Under the pieces are notes generated by a model. The model was not told the origin of the DNA, ran no database searches, and saw only the letters and a list, made by a program, of their open reading frames with translations. Below, piece by piece: positions 43,991 to 52,766 of a DNA stretch of 64,000 bases. This DNA comes from Gordonia namibiensis NBRC 108229 (GTDB lineage: Bacteria > Actinomycetota > Actinomycetes > Mycobacteriales > Mycobacteriaceae), in the NCBI RefSeq assembly GCF_000298235.1, contig NZ_BAHE01000061.1, positions 1 through 64,000 on the forward strand. Direction: 5' to 3'. A program made the translations under genes and the position numbers. The stretch's first letter is position 1. Each line of letters begins with the position of its first letter.

Positions 43991-45187
43991 GTGGCTCCAC
44001 AACGTGAGTGGTTGGAACACGACTTCTACAAGGACCTGGGCGTTGCTTCTGACGCTTCGGCTGAAGAGATCAAGAAGGCCTATCGCAAGCTCGCACGCGA
44101 GCTGCACCCGGATGCCAATCCCGGCGATTCCGCGGCCGAAGAGCGCTTCAAGCGGGTGTCCGAAGCCCACAGCGTGCTGAGCGATCCGGAGAAGCGCAAG
44201 GAGTACGACGAGACCCGTGCGATGTTCGCCGGCGGACGATTCCGCGGCGGCGGCAACGGGTTCCCGGGCGGCGGTTTCCCCGGCGGCGGTACGACGTACA
44301 CGACCGGGGGCGACTTCGACCTCGGCGACCTGTTCGGCGGCGGTCAGGCCGGCGGCGGTGGCGGATTCGGCGACATCTTCGACGGACTCTTCAACCGGGG
44401 CGGCGGATCCCAACGCACATCGACGGCCAGCCGTCCCCGTCGCGGCAAGGACCTCGAAACCGAGACGACGCTGTCCTTCAAGGACGCGGCACTCGGCACG
44501 ACGGTCCCGCTGCGGGTGACCAGCCCGTCCCCGTGCACCACCTGTCACGGGTCGGGTGCCAAGCCCGGCACCAGCCCGCGAGTGTGCCCCAATTGCAACG
44601 GCTCCGGCTTCGTCAGCCGCAACCAGGGCGCCTTCGGGTTCAGCGAACCCTGCCAGGACTGCCAGGGCACCGGCTCGCGGATCGACGACCCGTGCACCGA
44701 CTGCTCCGGCAGCGGAGTCAAGAACCGGACGCGCACCATCAACGTGCGTATCCCGGCGGGAGTCGAAGACGGACAACGGATCCGGCTGGCCGGCCAGGGC
44801 GAGGCCGGACGTCGCGGAGCGCCGTCGGGCGACCTCTACGTCGTCGTCCACGTCACGCCGCACAAGCAGTTCACGCGCAGCGGCAACGACCTTCGGGTGC
44901 AGCTCCCGGTTCGGATCTCGGAACTGGTTCTCGGCGCGACGGTGTCGGTACCGACACTCGAGGGCTCGGTCGGGGTCAAGATCCCGCCGAACACGACCGA
45001 CGGCCGCACGCTCCGCGTGCGCGGCCGCGGCGTCCCCAAGCGGTCCGGCGGTGCAGGCGACCTGCTGGTGACGGTCAAGGTCGCGGTGCCGGACAAGCTC
45101 GACGACGCTGCGATCGAGGCGATGCGTGCCTACGATCAGGCCGAGCGGGCAAGCGGTTTCGATCCACGGGCGAACTGGGGGAAGTGA
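43991..45187 (+). CDS. dnaJ: Chaperone DnaJ (type I Hsp40)
   Basis: A 398-residue Hsp40. The J domain has the HPD triplet in [10 protein letters not shown], a Gly/Phe-rich linker follows ([10 protein letters not shown] and FGGGQAGG), then four zinc-binding CxxCxGxG repeats ([32 protein letters not shown]) and the C-terminal substrate domains. It starts with GTG at 43991 behind a GAAGGAGGTGA site. It stimulates DnaK ATPase. This corresponds to the DnaJ1 gene of the mycobacterial operon. Confidence 0.97.
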   Translation: MAPQREWLEHDFYKDLGVASDASAEEIKKAYRKLARELHPDANPGDSAAEERFKRVSEAHSVLSDPEKRKEYDETRAMFAGGRFRGGGNGFPGGGFPGGGTTYTTGGDFDLGDLFGGGQAGGGGGFGDIFDGLFNRGGGSQRTSTASRPRRGKDLETETTLSFKDAALGTTVPLRVTSPSPCTTCHGSGAKPGTSPRVCPNCNGSGFVSRNQGAFGFSEPCQDCQGTGSRIDDPCTDCSGSGVKNRTRTINVRIPAGVEDGQRIRLAGQGEAGRRGAPSGDLYVVVHVTPHKQFTRSGNDLRVQLPVRISELVLGATVSVPTLEGSVGVKIPPNTTDGRTLRVRGRGVPKRSGGAGDLLVTVKVAVPDKLDDAAIEAMRAYDQAERASGFDPRANWGK

Positions 45188-45190
45188 GTC

Positions 45191-45589
45191 ATGGCCGGTC
45201 AGAAGAACTTCGACGCCGACGGCGCGACCTTCATGATCTCGGTGGCCGCCGAGCTCGCCGGCATGCACGCCCAGACCCTGCGGACCTATGACCGTCTCGG
45301 TCTGGTCACCCCGCAACGCACGAGTGGCGGCGGTCGCCGCTACTCGTCTCGCGACGTCGACCTCCTGCGTGAGATCCAGCGTCTCTCGCAGGAGGAGGGC
45401 GTCAACCTCGCAGGGATCAAACGGATCATCGACCTGAGCAATCAGGTCGAGGCGCTGCAGCAGCGTGTCCGTGAGCTCTCCGACGAGGTCGCTGCGTCGC
45501 GGAATCGTCGCGGGGGCGAGCTCGTCCCGGTGCCCCGGACCAATGCCCTCGTCGTGTGGCAGCCGCGGCGGAAGCGCTCCGGCGACTGA
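45191..45589 (+). CDS. hspR: Heat-shock repressor HspR (MerR family)
   Basis: A 132-residue MerR-type regulator with DNA-binding region FMISVAAELAGMHAQTLRTY followed by DRLGLVTPQRTSGGGRRY and a short coiled-coil (LSNQVEALQQRVRELSDEVA). It begins three bases after the dnaJ stop and is the last gene of the dnaK operon. It binds HAIR sites such as those at 41111 and 34022. It shares the operon order of Streptomyces and mycobacteria. Confidence 0.96.
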   Translation: MAGQKNFDADGATFMISVAAELAGMHAQTLRTYDRLGLVTPQRTSGGGRRYSSRDVDLLREIQRLSQEEGVNLAGIKRIIDLSNQVEALQQRVRELSDEVAASRNRRGGELVPVPRTNALVVWQPRRKRSGD

Positions 45590-45643
45590 ACGGTCCGGCT
45601 CGTTCCGTCAGGGCGATCGGTAGGTCCCGCGTACGTTGGAGGT

Positions 45644-46111
45644 ATGGCTTCCGACACCGTCACCACCGTTGACACGGGCCCGCACCGCGTTTCACGGCGC
45701 ATCGTCGTCGACGCGCCGGCTGCCGAGGTCTTCGCTCTCATCGCCAACCCGCATCGTCATCCCGAACTGGACGGTTCGGGGACGGTGCGGGACACGCCTG
45801 TCAAGGGTCCGGAAAAGCTCACCCCCGGCGCGCGATTCAGCGTCGGGATGAAGCAGTTCGGTGTTCCGTACACGATCACCTCCACCGCGACCGACGTCGA
45901 CACCGACCGCGTCGTCGAGTGGAAGCACCCCATGGGCCATCACTGGCGTTGGGAGCTCGTCGCCACGTCGCCGACGACCACGCAGGTCACCGAGACCTTC
46001 GACTACTCCACGCTCAAGTTCCCGAAGATCATGGAGCTGATCGGCTACGACAAGAAGAACGGGCAGGGCATCGAGGGCACGCTCCGCGCGCTCGCAAACC
46101 GGTTCGGCTGA
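45644..46111 (+). CDS. SRPBCC family protein
   Basis: A 155-residue helix-grip protein: VSRRIVVDAPAAEVFALIAN at the start, HPELDGSGTVRDTP and VVEWKHPMGHHWRWELV in the sheet, and a C-terminal helix after TLKFPKIMELIGYD. Ligand unknown. It lies 54 bases after hspR in the same direction and may be read through from the heat-shock operon, though a separate promoter is as likely. Paralogue of the shorter protein at 26414 by fold only. Confidence 0.8.
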   Translation: MASDTVTTVDTGPHRVSRRIVVDAPAAEVFALIANPHRHPELDGSGTVRDTPVKGPEKLTPGARFSVGMKQFGVPYTITSTATDVDTDRVVEWKHPMGHHWRWELVATSPTTTQVTETFDYSTLKFPKIMELIGYDKKNGQGIEGTLRALANRFG

Positions 46112-46116
46112 TGCCA

Positions 46117-46153
46117 CCGCCATCTTGCCGACAACATGTCGATAAGATGGCGG
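46117..46153. promoter_or_regulatory. Large interrupted dyad upstream of the ABM gene
   Basis: CCGCCATCTT (46117-46126) pairs with AAGATGGCGG (46144-46153) and CGACA (46129-46133) with TGTCG (46137-46141); the arms are perfect. It begins 6 bases after the previous stop and ends 34 bases before the next ATG. It could terminate the SRPBCC transcript or be a dimeric regulator site. Confidence 0.65.
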
Positions 46154-46186
46154 AGACCTATCAGACCCGAACCAGGAGTCGACGAA

Positions 46187-46489
46187 ATGTTCGTGATCAC
46201 CAACCGCATCGATGTCACCGAGAACGCCGAGGCCTTCGAGAAGGCATTCTCGGACTCCATGCGCACCACGCTCAAGGGTGTTCCCGGTCTGCACCGCGCC
46301 ACCCTGATGCGTCCGGAGGCCGAGGGCCTGCCCTACGTTTCCACCATGGAGTTCGACGCCAAGGAGGACTTCCTGGCGTGGCTGAAGTCTGATTCGTTCC
46401 GCGCATCGCACTCCGACGACCAGGCCCCGGGCATGCAGGCTCCGTCTGCCGTCGAACAGCACACCCTGATCGAGACCTTCAACGCCTGA
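46187..46489 (+). CDS. Antibiotic biosynthesis monooxygenase (ABM) domain protein
   Basis: A 100-residue ferredoxin-like dimeric ABM protein. Features are MFVITNRIDVTENAEAFEKAF, GVPGLHRATLMRP and a FDAKEDFLAWLKSDSFRASH stretch whose Trp and His fit the haem-degrading IsdG/MhuD branch, though other quinol monooxygenases also match. The ATG at 46187 has AGGAG nine bases upstream. Preceded by a large dyad. If it is a haem-degrading enzyme the dyad would be a good candidate iron- or haem-responsive site. Confidence 0.75.
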   Translation: MFVITNRIDVTENAEAFEKAFSDSMRTTLKGVPGLHRATLMRPEAEGLPYVSTMEFDAKEDFLAWLKSDSFRASHSDDQAPGMQAPSAVEQHTLIETFNA

Positions 46490-46528
46490 TCAGGCCGTCC
46501 CGGGGCGGCCGCGAAAGGAAGCCTCTCC

Positions 46529-47623
46529 ATGGAATTCGAGGACGATTCGCCGTCATCCGGCGAGGAAGCGGTGGTCGTCCTCGGAGTCGTGGCCGCTCCC
46601 GGACAACCGATCGGGCTCGCGCGCAAGCTCGTCGACGCAGACCTGACCGAGCACGTCCAGACCAGCTTCCCCGGAGCCCGATGGCAGATCGAGGTCGTCG
46701 AGGCATCCGTGGTGCAGCCACCCGCGACCGACGCCCAGATCGTCGACGCCGCGAGAGATGTTCTCCTCGAACGTGAATGGGACCTGGTTGTATGTCTGAC
46801 AGACCTGCCCCTGCATGTCGGCAGACGCCCCGTCGTCGCGCATGCGAACGCGGTACACGGCGTCGCGGTCCTGTCGGTACCCGCCCTCGGCCCGACCGGA
46901 CTACGGCAGCGGGCGCGGGCGACTGTCACCGGCCTCATCGGCCGTCTCCTCGGCGCCGACGCCGACGACCTCCGGGACCACCAGAAGGCCCCGTCGAAGT
47001 CGCCGCTGCGGCACCGCGTCCGCCAGTTGGGCACCGACGTCGACGACGAGGGCACCGCCTTCACCGCCCGGGTGCTCACCGGCAATCTCCGGCTCCTCTC
47101 GGGGATGGTGCGCGCCAACCGGCCGTGGCGCCTCGCGCTCGGGCTGACCCGGGCCCTGACCGGCGCCATTGCCGCCGGCGTCTTCGCACTGGTCACCGCC
47201 GACATCTGGCTGCTGGCCGACACCTTCGGCTGGGTCCGCCTCACCGGCGTCGCCGTCGGTTCCATCGTCGCCATCACCGCCACCCTGATCGTCGGGGCCA
47301 ACCTCTGGGAACGGGGATCGTCCCGGCAGTCGCGCGAACAGATCGTCCTGTTCAACACCGTCACCGTCATCACCGTCGTGCTGGGGGTCGCGGCGTTCTA
47401 TGCCGCTCTCTTCGTCCTCGCGACCGTCGGCGCGCTGTGCCTCGTGGTCCCTCAGGTCTTCGGCGACGCCCTCGGTCACGACCCCGGAATCACCGACTAC
47501 CTGGAGGTCGCGTGGCTGACGTGCTCGCTGGCAACCGTCGGCGGGGCGCTCGGTGCGGGGTTGGAGACCGACGAGGCGGTACGCGACGCCGCGTACACCC
47601 AGCATCCCGCCGACTCGGTCTGA
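46529..47623 (+). CDS. Hypothetical membrane protein
   Basis: A 364-residue protein with a soluble N-terminal half of about 200 residues and four or five membrane helices in the second half (for example ALTGAIAAGVFALVTADIWL, VAVGSIVAITATLIVGA, TVITVVLGVAAFYAALFVL). The N-terminal part has a Rossmann-like pattern (VVVLGVVAAPGQPIG, WDLVVCLTDLPLHVG). I do not recognise a named family. An AAAGGAAG sequence precedes the ATG. It is co-oriented with the ABM and Thr-rich genes and may be in an operon with the next gene. Confidence 0.7.
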   Translation: MEFEDDSPSSGEEAVVVLGVVAAPGQPIGLARKLVDADLTEHVQTSFPGARWQIEVVEASVVQPPATDAQIVDAARDVLLEREWDLVVCLTDLPLHVGRRPVVAHANAVHGVAVLSVPALGPTGLRQRARATVTGLIGRLLGADADDLRDHQKAPSKSPLRHRVRQLGTDVDDEGTAFTARVLTGNLRLLSGMVRANRPWRLALGLTRALTGAIAAGVFALVTADIWLLADTFGWVRLTGVAVGSIVAITATLIVGANLWERGSSRQSREQIVLFNTVTVITVVLGVAAFYAALFVLATVGALCLVVPQVFGDALGHDPGITDYLEVAWLTCSLATVGGALGAGLETDEAVRDAAYTQHPADSV

Positions 47624-47706
47624 CGAGGTACCACCGACGGTCCGGCTGCCACAGATTCGGCCCCAGCCGTTAGGCTGCATGGGCAAATGTCGATGTGGAG
47701 GTGACG

Positions 47707-48783
47707 ATGACCCAAGATCCGGCGAGTGGGGGACTGCCCGGATCCGTGGTTCTCGGGATATCCGTCGTGGACGATCAGATCGCATCCGTGGTGCGCGACG
47801 CCGATGGCCACATCCTGGCCAGCAACCTCGTCGACCTGCCTGATCCGTCGGCTCCCGCGGTAGAGGCCGCGATCGTCGAGCTGGTCGATTCGGTGCCCGT
47901 CGTCGTCGACCTGATCGGTGTCTCCGTGTCCCGCGAGGACGTCCGCAAGCACCTGTCACAGGCCTTCGGGTCGAGTGGCGCCGCCGAATCCTGGCACGAC
48001 CGTGTCGTCGTCACCGGTTACGCCTCGGCACTCGCCGAGATCGCGTGCACTCATGCCACCCGTGGCGGCGTCGTCGCGGTCGTGGATCTCGATCGGGAGG
48101 CCGCACCGGCATCCGGTACGACGGTGGCGACGGTCGACACGACCTCGGGGGCGGTCCTCGGAACAGCCGATTTCACCACCCACCGGCTCGCGCCCGTCAC
48201 CGATCCGGACGGGGCGTCGGCGCTGGCGACCGCGGTCGCCAAGCTGCCGCGCGGTCGCGACCTCACCTCGATCATCGTGGTCGGGCCCGGCGCAGAGATG
48301 CCGGGTATCGCCCCGGCCTTCGAATACGCTGCCCAGCGGCCCGTCACCGTCGCAGACAACCCGCCTCTTGCGTCCGCGATCGGCGCGGCCGACGCCGCCC
48401 TGGTGGCACTCTCCGCCCCGACCCCGGCCCCGCGGGTGTCGACCGGACGACGCTGGTGGTTCGTCGGCGCCGCGATCGGCGCCGCGGTGTTCCTCGGCGC
48501 AGTCGGACTGACGCTGCTCCTGGCCGCCGAGGGCGACACCCCGGAACCGGCTCCCGTGACGGTCACCGAGACACCCGCGGCCGTCACGATCACCGCCGAC
48601 GCGAAAACGGTCACCCGGACCGAGACCGAGACCGAGAGGGCCCGCACGACGACGGTCACCAGCGCGCCGCGCCCGGTCACCCGGACGACCACGGTGACCG
48701 AGGAGATCCCGGGGCCGTTCACCATCACCGAGACCGAGACGACCACGGTCGAGGTGCCCGCCGCAGGATCGCCGGCGCCCTGA
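47707..48783 (+). CDS. Hypothetical membrane-anchored protein, actin-like-fold N-terminal domain with Thr-rich tail
   Basis: A 358-residue protein. The N-terminal 240 residues have phosphate-binding-like strands seen in actin/Hsp70-fold proteins (VVLGISVVDDQIASVVRD, GGVVAVVDLDREA, IIVVGPGAEMPG) and resemble the DUF7159-type proteins of actinobacteria. One membrane helix follows (GAAIGAAVFLGAVGLTLLLA), then about 80 residues of repeated TVT/TETET sequence, probably outside the cell. Family placement is tentative. The ATG at 47707 has GGAGG five bases upstream. Confidence 0.6.
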   Translation: MTQDPASGGLPGSVVLGISVVDDQIASVVRDADGHILASNLVDLPDPSAPAVEAAIVELVDSVPVVVDLIGVSVSREDVRKHLSQAFGSSGAAESWHDRVVVTGYASALAEIACTHATRGGVVAVVDLDREAAPASGTTVATVDTTSGAVLGTADFTTHRLAPVTDPDGASALATAVAKLPRGRDLTSIIVVGPGAEMPGIAPAFEYAAQRPVTVADNPPLASAIGAADAALVALSAPTPAPRVSTGRRWWFVGAAIGAAVFLGAVGLTLLLAAEGDTPEPAPVTVTETPAAVTITADAKTVTRTETETERARTTTVTSAPRPVTRTTTVTEEIPGPFTITETETTTVEVPAAGSPAP

Positions 48784-48796
48784 CGCCGGCCCGCGG

Positions 48797-49948
48797 TCAG
48801 TACACGGGGTCGTGCTGGATGCGGCTCGCGCGGACCCCGGCGATGATGAGTTTGCGTCTGGTCGCCTCGATCATCTGAGCCGATCCGGCGATGAGCACCT
48901 GGTGGTCCGACCAGTTCCCGGCGTCGGCGACGACGTCGGCGAGTGTGCCGATCTTGTGGTCGATCCCCAGTTCGGCCGGCGTCGCCACCGCGGTGATCCA
49001 CCACGGGTCGCTCTCCTCCTCCGACACCGCGGTCACCTGCAACCAGGGATTGGTGGAGGCGATCCGCCGCAGGACACTCAGGTCGTAGAGCTCGCCGGGG
49101 TAGCGCATCCCGTAGAAGATGTGCGTCGGGGGCGAATCCGCACGCTTGGACATCTCGATGAGCAGTGCGCGCAGCGGGGCGAGGCCGGTGCCGCCGGCCA
49201 CCATCAGGACGGGCCGATCCCGGTCGACGTGTAGCGTGCCGTGGCTCTGCGCCAGGGTCCAGACGTCGCCGACGCTGGTCTCGCTGACGATGGCGGAGCT
49301 GACCGTCCCGCCCTGGATCGCCCGCACGTGGAACTCCAGCTCACCGGCCGGGTTCGGCGGGATCGACGGTGAGAAGTTGCGCCACTGCTTGGGCCACTGT
49401 GGGACGTGTACCTCGAGGTACTGGCCCACGTGGAACGTCAGTGGTGCGTGCGAGATGAGACGTACGACGGCGAGGTCGCGGCTGATGCGGTACTTCTCCA
49501 CGACCTCCGCAGTCCAGCGGGCGGGATGGGTTGCGGTCTCGGCGGCTCCGCGCATCACGCCGGTGACGAGCATCATCGCCTGCGAGACGGTCTGCTGCGC
49601 CTCGTCGTCCCAGTACCCCTCCATCAGACTGGCGAACTCTCCCATGAGGGCCGCGTACATCACGTGGTAGTGCTCTGGTTCGACCCCGAACTTGCGATGG
49701 TCGCGGCCGAGCTGGGCGAGGAACTCGACGAGGTCGGCGTGGCCGGACTCCGCGGGAATGGCTTCGAGGACGTGATCGATCACGCGATGGAAGGCGATCT
49801 GCTGTGCGGCCATCGAAACGCCGAACAGATCCCGGAGGTCGGGATCGATCGCGAACATCCGGGTATAGACGTTGGTCACGAACCGGTCGGGCTGTCGGTT
49901 CACCGCTGTTCGCAGCTGATGCAGCGTGTGGCGTGAGTGGCTCGCCAT
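48797..49948 (-). CDS. Flavohaemoglobin-like protein (globin plus FAD/NAD reductase), resembling type II
   Basis: A 383-residue globin-reductase fusion. The globin part has FVTNVYTRMF (B10 region), and the proximal-histidine region DHRKFGVEPEHYHVMY. The reductase has RNFS (FAD), then GGTGLAPLRALL (nicotinamide) and ends GSAQMIEATRR, where Hmp proteins have a CGP motif. These deviations match the mycobacterial Rv0385-type II flavohaemoglobins, reported to oxidise D-lactate instead of NAD(P)H. The ATG at 49948 is used; a longer TTG-start version to 50002 has no better site. It lies a few kb from a D-lactate/glycolate oxidase-like gene. Confidence 0.82.
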   Translation of the reverse strand: MASHSRHTLHQLRTAVNRQPDRFVTNVYTRMFAIDPDLRDLFGVSMAAQQIAFHRVIDHVLEAIPAESGHADLVEFLAQLGRDHRKFGVEPEHYHVMYAALMGEFASLMEGYWDDEAQQTVSQAMMLVTGVMRGAAETATHPARWTAEVVEKYRISRDLAVVRLISHAPLTFHVGQYLEVHVPQWPKQWRNFSPSIPPNPAGELEFHVRAIQGGTVSSAIVSETSVGDVWTLAQSHGTLHVDRDRPVLMVAGGTGLAPLRALLIEMSKRADSPPTHIFYGMRYPGELYDLSVLRRIASTNPWLQVTAVSEEESDPWWITAVATPAELGIDHKIGTLADVVADAGNWSDHQVLIAGSAQMIEATRRKLIIAGVRASRIQHDPVY

Positions 49949-50079
49949 TCTCTGTGGACAACCTCCGTCGGCGTTCGTCCCCCGCCTGTTCCGAGAGCTC
50001 AACCCTAGCGTCCGACGGTACAGAATTCAGGATCCGTCATCGTATGTCGGACTGTGATCCGGTGTGGCAAGGTACCACC

Positions 50080-51207
50080 ATGACGTCCCTCGACGGTGTC
50101 CTCCCGGCCATCGTCGACGCGCATGTGCAGCACTGGAATCCGCGGCGCACCCCATGGGCGGTGACACGCTCGTCGCGGCTGTACGGGTTCGTCCCCCGAT
50201 TGGGGGACCGGGCATTCCCGCTCATCGCCTCGCGCGCCGACCGGGAGTTCGTGCTGACCCCACGAACGGTAGCGCGCCCGTACGAGCCACGGCAGTACGC
50301 CACCGACGCGGCGCTCGTCTCGACGGTCGTCGGGGTGCCCATCGACACCGTGGTGCACGTCGAGTCGCACTGGCGTAAGGCACTACCCGCAGGGGAGCAG
50401 GCGTCGGCGCACAGCACCGCCGTGGAGGAGACGCGCTACCTGGAGAGACTCCCGTTCGGCCAGTCCGGTGCCCCGCGTCTGGGGGCGATCGTGGCCCACG
50501 GTGACCCGCGCGACCACGACTTCGCCGAGATGCTGGATCAACAGTCAGCGGTCTCGCCGCGCGTCCGGGGTATCCGCCTGGTGGCGACGCGCCACCCCGA
50601 TCCGCGGGTCCGCGACGGCGGCGACGCCGACAACATCCTGGCTTCGGCCGCTTTCCTCGACGGTTTCGCCGAGCTGGCGGCGCGCAAGCTCGTCTTCGAG
50701 GCGGCGGTCTACTCCCACCAGCTCTACGACGTCATCGTGCTGGCGCGGGAGTATCCCGACACGACGATCGTCCTGAACCACTTCGGGATACCGGCCGGGG
50801 TGTTCGGCCCCATCGGGACGCGCACGGGAGCGACGGCCGCGGCGCGGGCGGACATCTGGCGGTTGTGGCGGGAACGGATGACGACCCTGGCGTCGTATCG
50901 CAATGTGGTGGTGAAGCTTTCCGGGCTGGCCATGCCGGTGCTCGGTTACGGCCACGAACGGTGGGGCAACATCGGGGGACAGGCGACGCTGTGCGAAATG
51001 ATCGGCCCGTTCGTCGAACACGTCGTCACCCACTTCGGTTCGGACCGCATCATGTTCGGCTCGAACTACCCGATCGACCGCCCCAACGCGGCGGTCGACG
51101 TCCTCATCGGCGCGCTCGTCGACTGTGTGTCCCAGTGGGGAGATGAGGCCCTGCGGCGCATCTTCCGCGACACGGCGGTGCGCGTCTACGGGCTCGACGA
51201 GACCTGA
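50080..51207 (+). CDS. Amidohydrolase family (PF04909-like) protein
   Basis: A 375-residue TIM-barrel metal-dependent hydrolase. The first metal-binding strand reads IVDAHVQHWNP, with one His retained and Gln in place of the second; later VLNHFGIP, and the C-terminal SDRIMFGSNYPIDRPN provides the last acidic residue. This is the amidohydrolase-2 group that includes 2-pyrone and lactone hydrolases and decarboxylases. The ATG at 50080 is chosen; another ATG 36 bases upstream at 50044 is possible. Role not known. Confidence 0.82.
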   Translation: MTSLDGVLPAIVDAHVQHWNPRRTPWAVTRSSRLYGFVPRLGDRAFPLIASRADREFVLTPRTVARPYEPRQYATDAALVSTVVGVPIDTVVHVESHWRKALPAGEQASAHSTAVEETRYLERLPFGQSGAPRLGAIVAHGDPRDHDFAEMLDQQSAVSPRVRGIRLVATRHPDPRVRDGGDADNILASAAFLDGFAELAARKLVFEAAVYSHQLYDVIVLAREYPDTTIVLNHFGIPAGVFGPIGTRTGATAAARADIWRLWRERMTTLASYRNVVVKLSGLAMPVLGYGHERWGNIGGQATLCEMIGPFVEHVVTHFGSDRIMFGSNYPIDRPNAAVDVLIGALVDCVSQWGDEALRRIFRDTAVRVYGLDET

Positions 51208-51222
51208 CCTGCCGACGGTCCG

Positions 51223-52167
51223 TCACGGGTGACGCGGGCGTCCCCACCATCGCGAGCGGGTCGGTTCGGGGACGGGCACGTCACGCATGAGACGGACCAG
51301 GATGTCGACGAGATCCGTGCACGTCGGATAGCGGTCCTGCGGTGACTTGGCGAGCGCTTTGGCGAAGATCGAATCCATCGCCGACGGCAGCCACGGACGG
51401 CGCCGGGTCAGGCGCGGCGGGTCGTCGTTGATGTGTGCGTGGGTGATCGCGAACGACGTGTGGCGCGGGTATGGCGGTGTGCCGGTGAACAGCTCGACGA
51501 GGCTGCACGCGAACGAGTAGTTGTCGCTGGCCGGCGAAAGACGATGTGCTTGAAGCAGTTCCGGCGAGGCGTACCCGATGGAGCCCTGAACTCGACCGTT
51601 CCGCGCGAGCGGCCTTGTGTCGTCGAGGAATTGGGCGATCCCGAAGTCGGAGAGATAGGCGTCCACCGGGGTGGAGTCGTCCGCGTCCGGCCCGAGCGGT
51701 CGGGTGAGCAGGATGTTGGCCGGTTTGACGTCGCGGTGGAGGATCTCCTGGCCGTGTGCATAGTCCAGGGCGTCGGCGATCTGCCCGGCGACCCGCAGGA
51801 TCGTGGCCACATCGGGTTCGGCGTCGTCGCCGGGGACGAGTGCGGTGGCCGCGGGGCCGGCGGCGTACTGCATCGCCAGCCACATCGACGGCTGGTGGCG
51901 CGGGCCGAGAGAGCCGGGCGCCGCGGCGATCTCACCGTGGGCGCGCATCCGGACGATGTGCGGATGGTCGAGAAGCGACGCGATCCCGAACTCGCGCTCG
52001 AACCGTTCGCGGACCCGGGCATGATCGGCGGCGTTCGGGTGCAGCACCTTGAGCGCGACCGGCCCGTCGCCGTCATCACGATGGGCGCGGAAGACGTCAG
52101 CGCTCGCACCGCCGCCGACGAATTCATCGATGGTGAACCCGTCCACACGGTCGCCAACCTCGAACAC
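51223..52167 (-). CDS. Soluble serine/threonine protein kinase
   Basis: A protein kinase of about 314 residues with all catalytic elements: Gly-rich loop VGGGASADVF, VALKVL (lysine), HRDVKPANILL, SDFGIAQF and ASPELL. It has no membrane helix or extracellular sensor, unlike most mycobacterial PknB-type kinases, and ends in a short basic tail (RSRWWGRPRHP). The start is uncertain: GTG at 52167 or 52146 are the candidates, since the frame upstream runs into the nitroreductase gene. It is convergent with the amidohydrolase gene. Targets are unknown. Confidence 0.87.
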   Translation of the reverse strand: MFEVGDRVDGFTIDEFVGGGASADVFRAHRDDGDGPVALKVLHPNAADHARVRERFEREFGIASLLDHPHIVRMRAHGEIAAAPGSLGPRHQPSMWLAMQYAAGPAATALVPGDDAEPDVATILRVAGQIADALDYAHGQEILHRDVKPANILLTRPLGPDADDSTPVDAYLSDFGIAQFLDDTRPLARNGRVQGSIGYASPELLQAHRLSPASDNYSFACSLVELFTGTPPYPRHTSFAITHAHINDDPPRLTRRRPWLPSAMDSIFAKALAKSPQDRYPTCTDLVDILVRLMRDVPVPEPTRSRWWGRPRHP

Positions 52168-52253
52168 CCTGCCCAGAATAGATTGACGACGATCCGCGGG
52201 TGCGGTGCCGGACGAGGGTGTCGAGGCCGGGGCGGCGGAATCGGGTTCGACCG

Positions 52254-52679
52254 TCAGGATCTCGGTGTCAGCCGGAAGATCGGGAACTTCCGTCCCTGGG
52301 CGGTCTCGGTGTACTTGATGAACTGATCGGTGAACGCCGTGAACTTCGCCCAGGCGGCATCCCAGTCGGCGTCGGTCATCTCGATGACCTGCGTCTCGTG
52401 ACGCTCGATGCCCTCGGGAGCGGGGGCCTCGACGGCAACCGCGTCGGGGTGCGCGCGGAGGTTGTGCACCCAGGCCGGCGTCGTCGGTGAACCCGCGAAA
52501 GATCCGATGACGAGCCACGACCCGCCGTCGGCGAGCCCGAACAGGGGACTGATGCGCGGCTCGCCGGACTTGGCGCCGAGGGTGTGCAGCAGGACGAGGT
52601 TCTTCCCGAAACCCGCGGTCTCGACATGTCCGTTGTTGGCGCGGAACTCGTTGATGATGGTCGAATTGAAGTCGGTCAC
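52254..52679 (-). CDS. Nitroreductase/deazaflavin (F420)-dependent oxidoreductase family protein
   Basis: A 141-residue Ddn-like split-barrel protein. Family landmarks are LVLLHTLGAKSGEPR, PLFGLADGGSWLVIGSFAGS, and PAWVHNLRAHPDAVAVE. F420H2-dependent reductases of this group act on menaquinone, fatty acids or nitro-drugs. It is transcribed toward the kinase gene (86 bases to the preferred kinase start), so the two may be co-transcribed. The start ATG at 52679 follows an AAGGAGATC site. Confidence 0.88.
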   Translation of the reverse strand: MTDFNSTIINEFRANNGHVETAGFGKNLVLLHTLGAKSGEPRISPLFGLADGGSWLVIGSFAGSPTTPAWVHNLRAHPDAVAVEAPAPEGIERHETQVIEMTDADWDAAWAKFTAFTDQFIKYTETAQGRKFPIFRLTPRS

Positions 52680-52766
52680 GATCTCCTTGATACGCCTGCG
52701 GAGCCCTGACCGGCAGGTGTGTCAAAGTGAAACCGCGGTCCGGGCGTCGAAGAATACGCTGAACGC

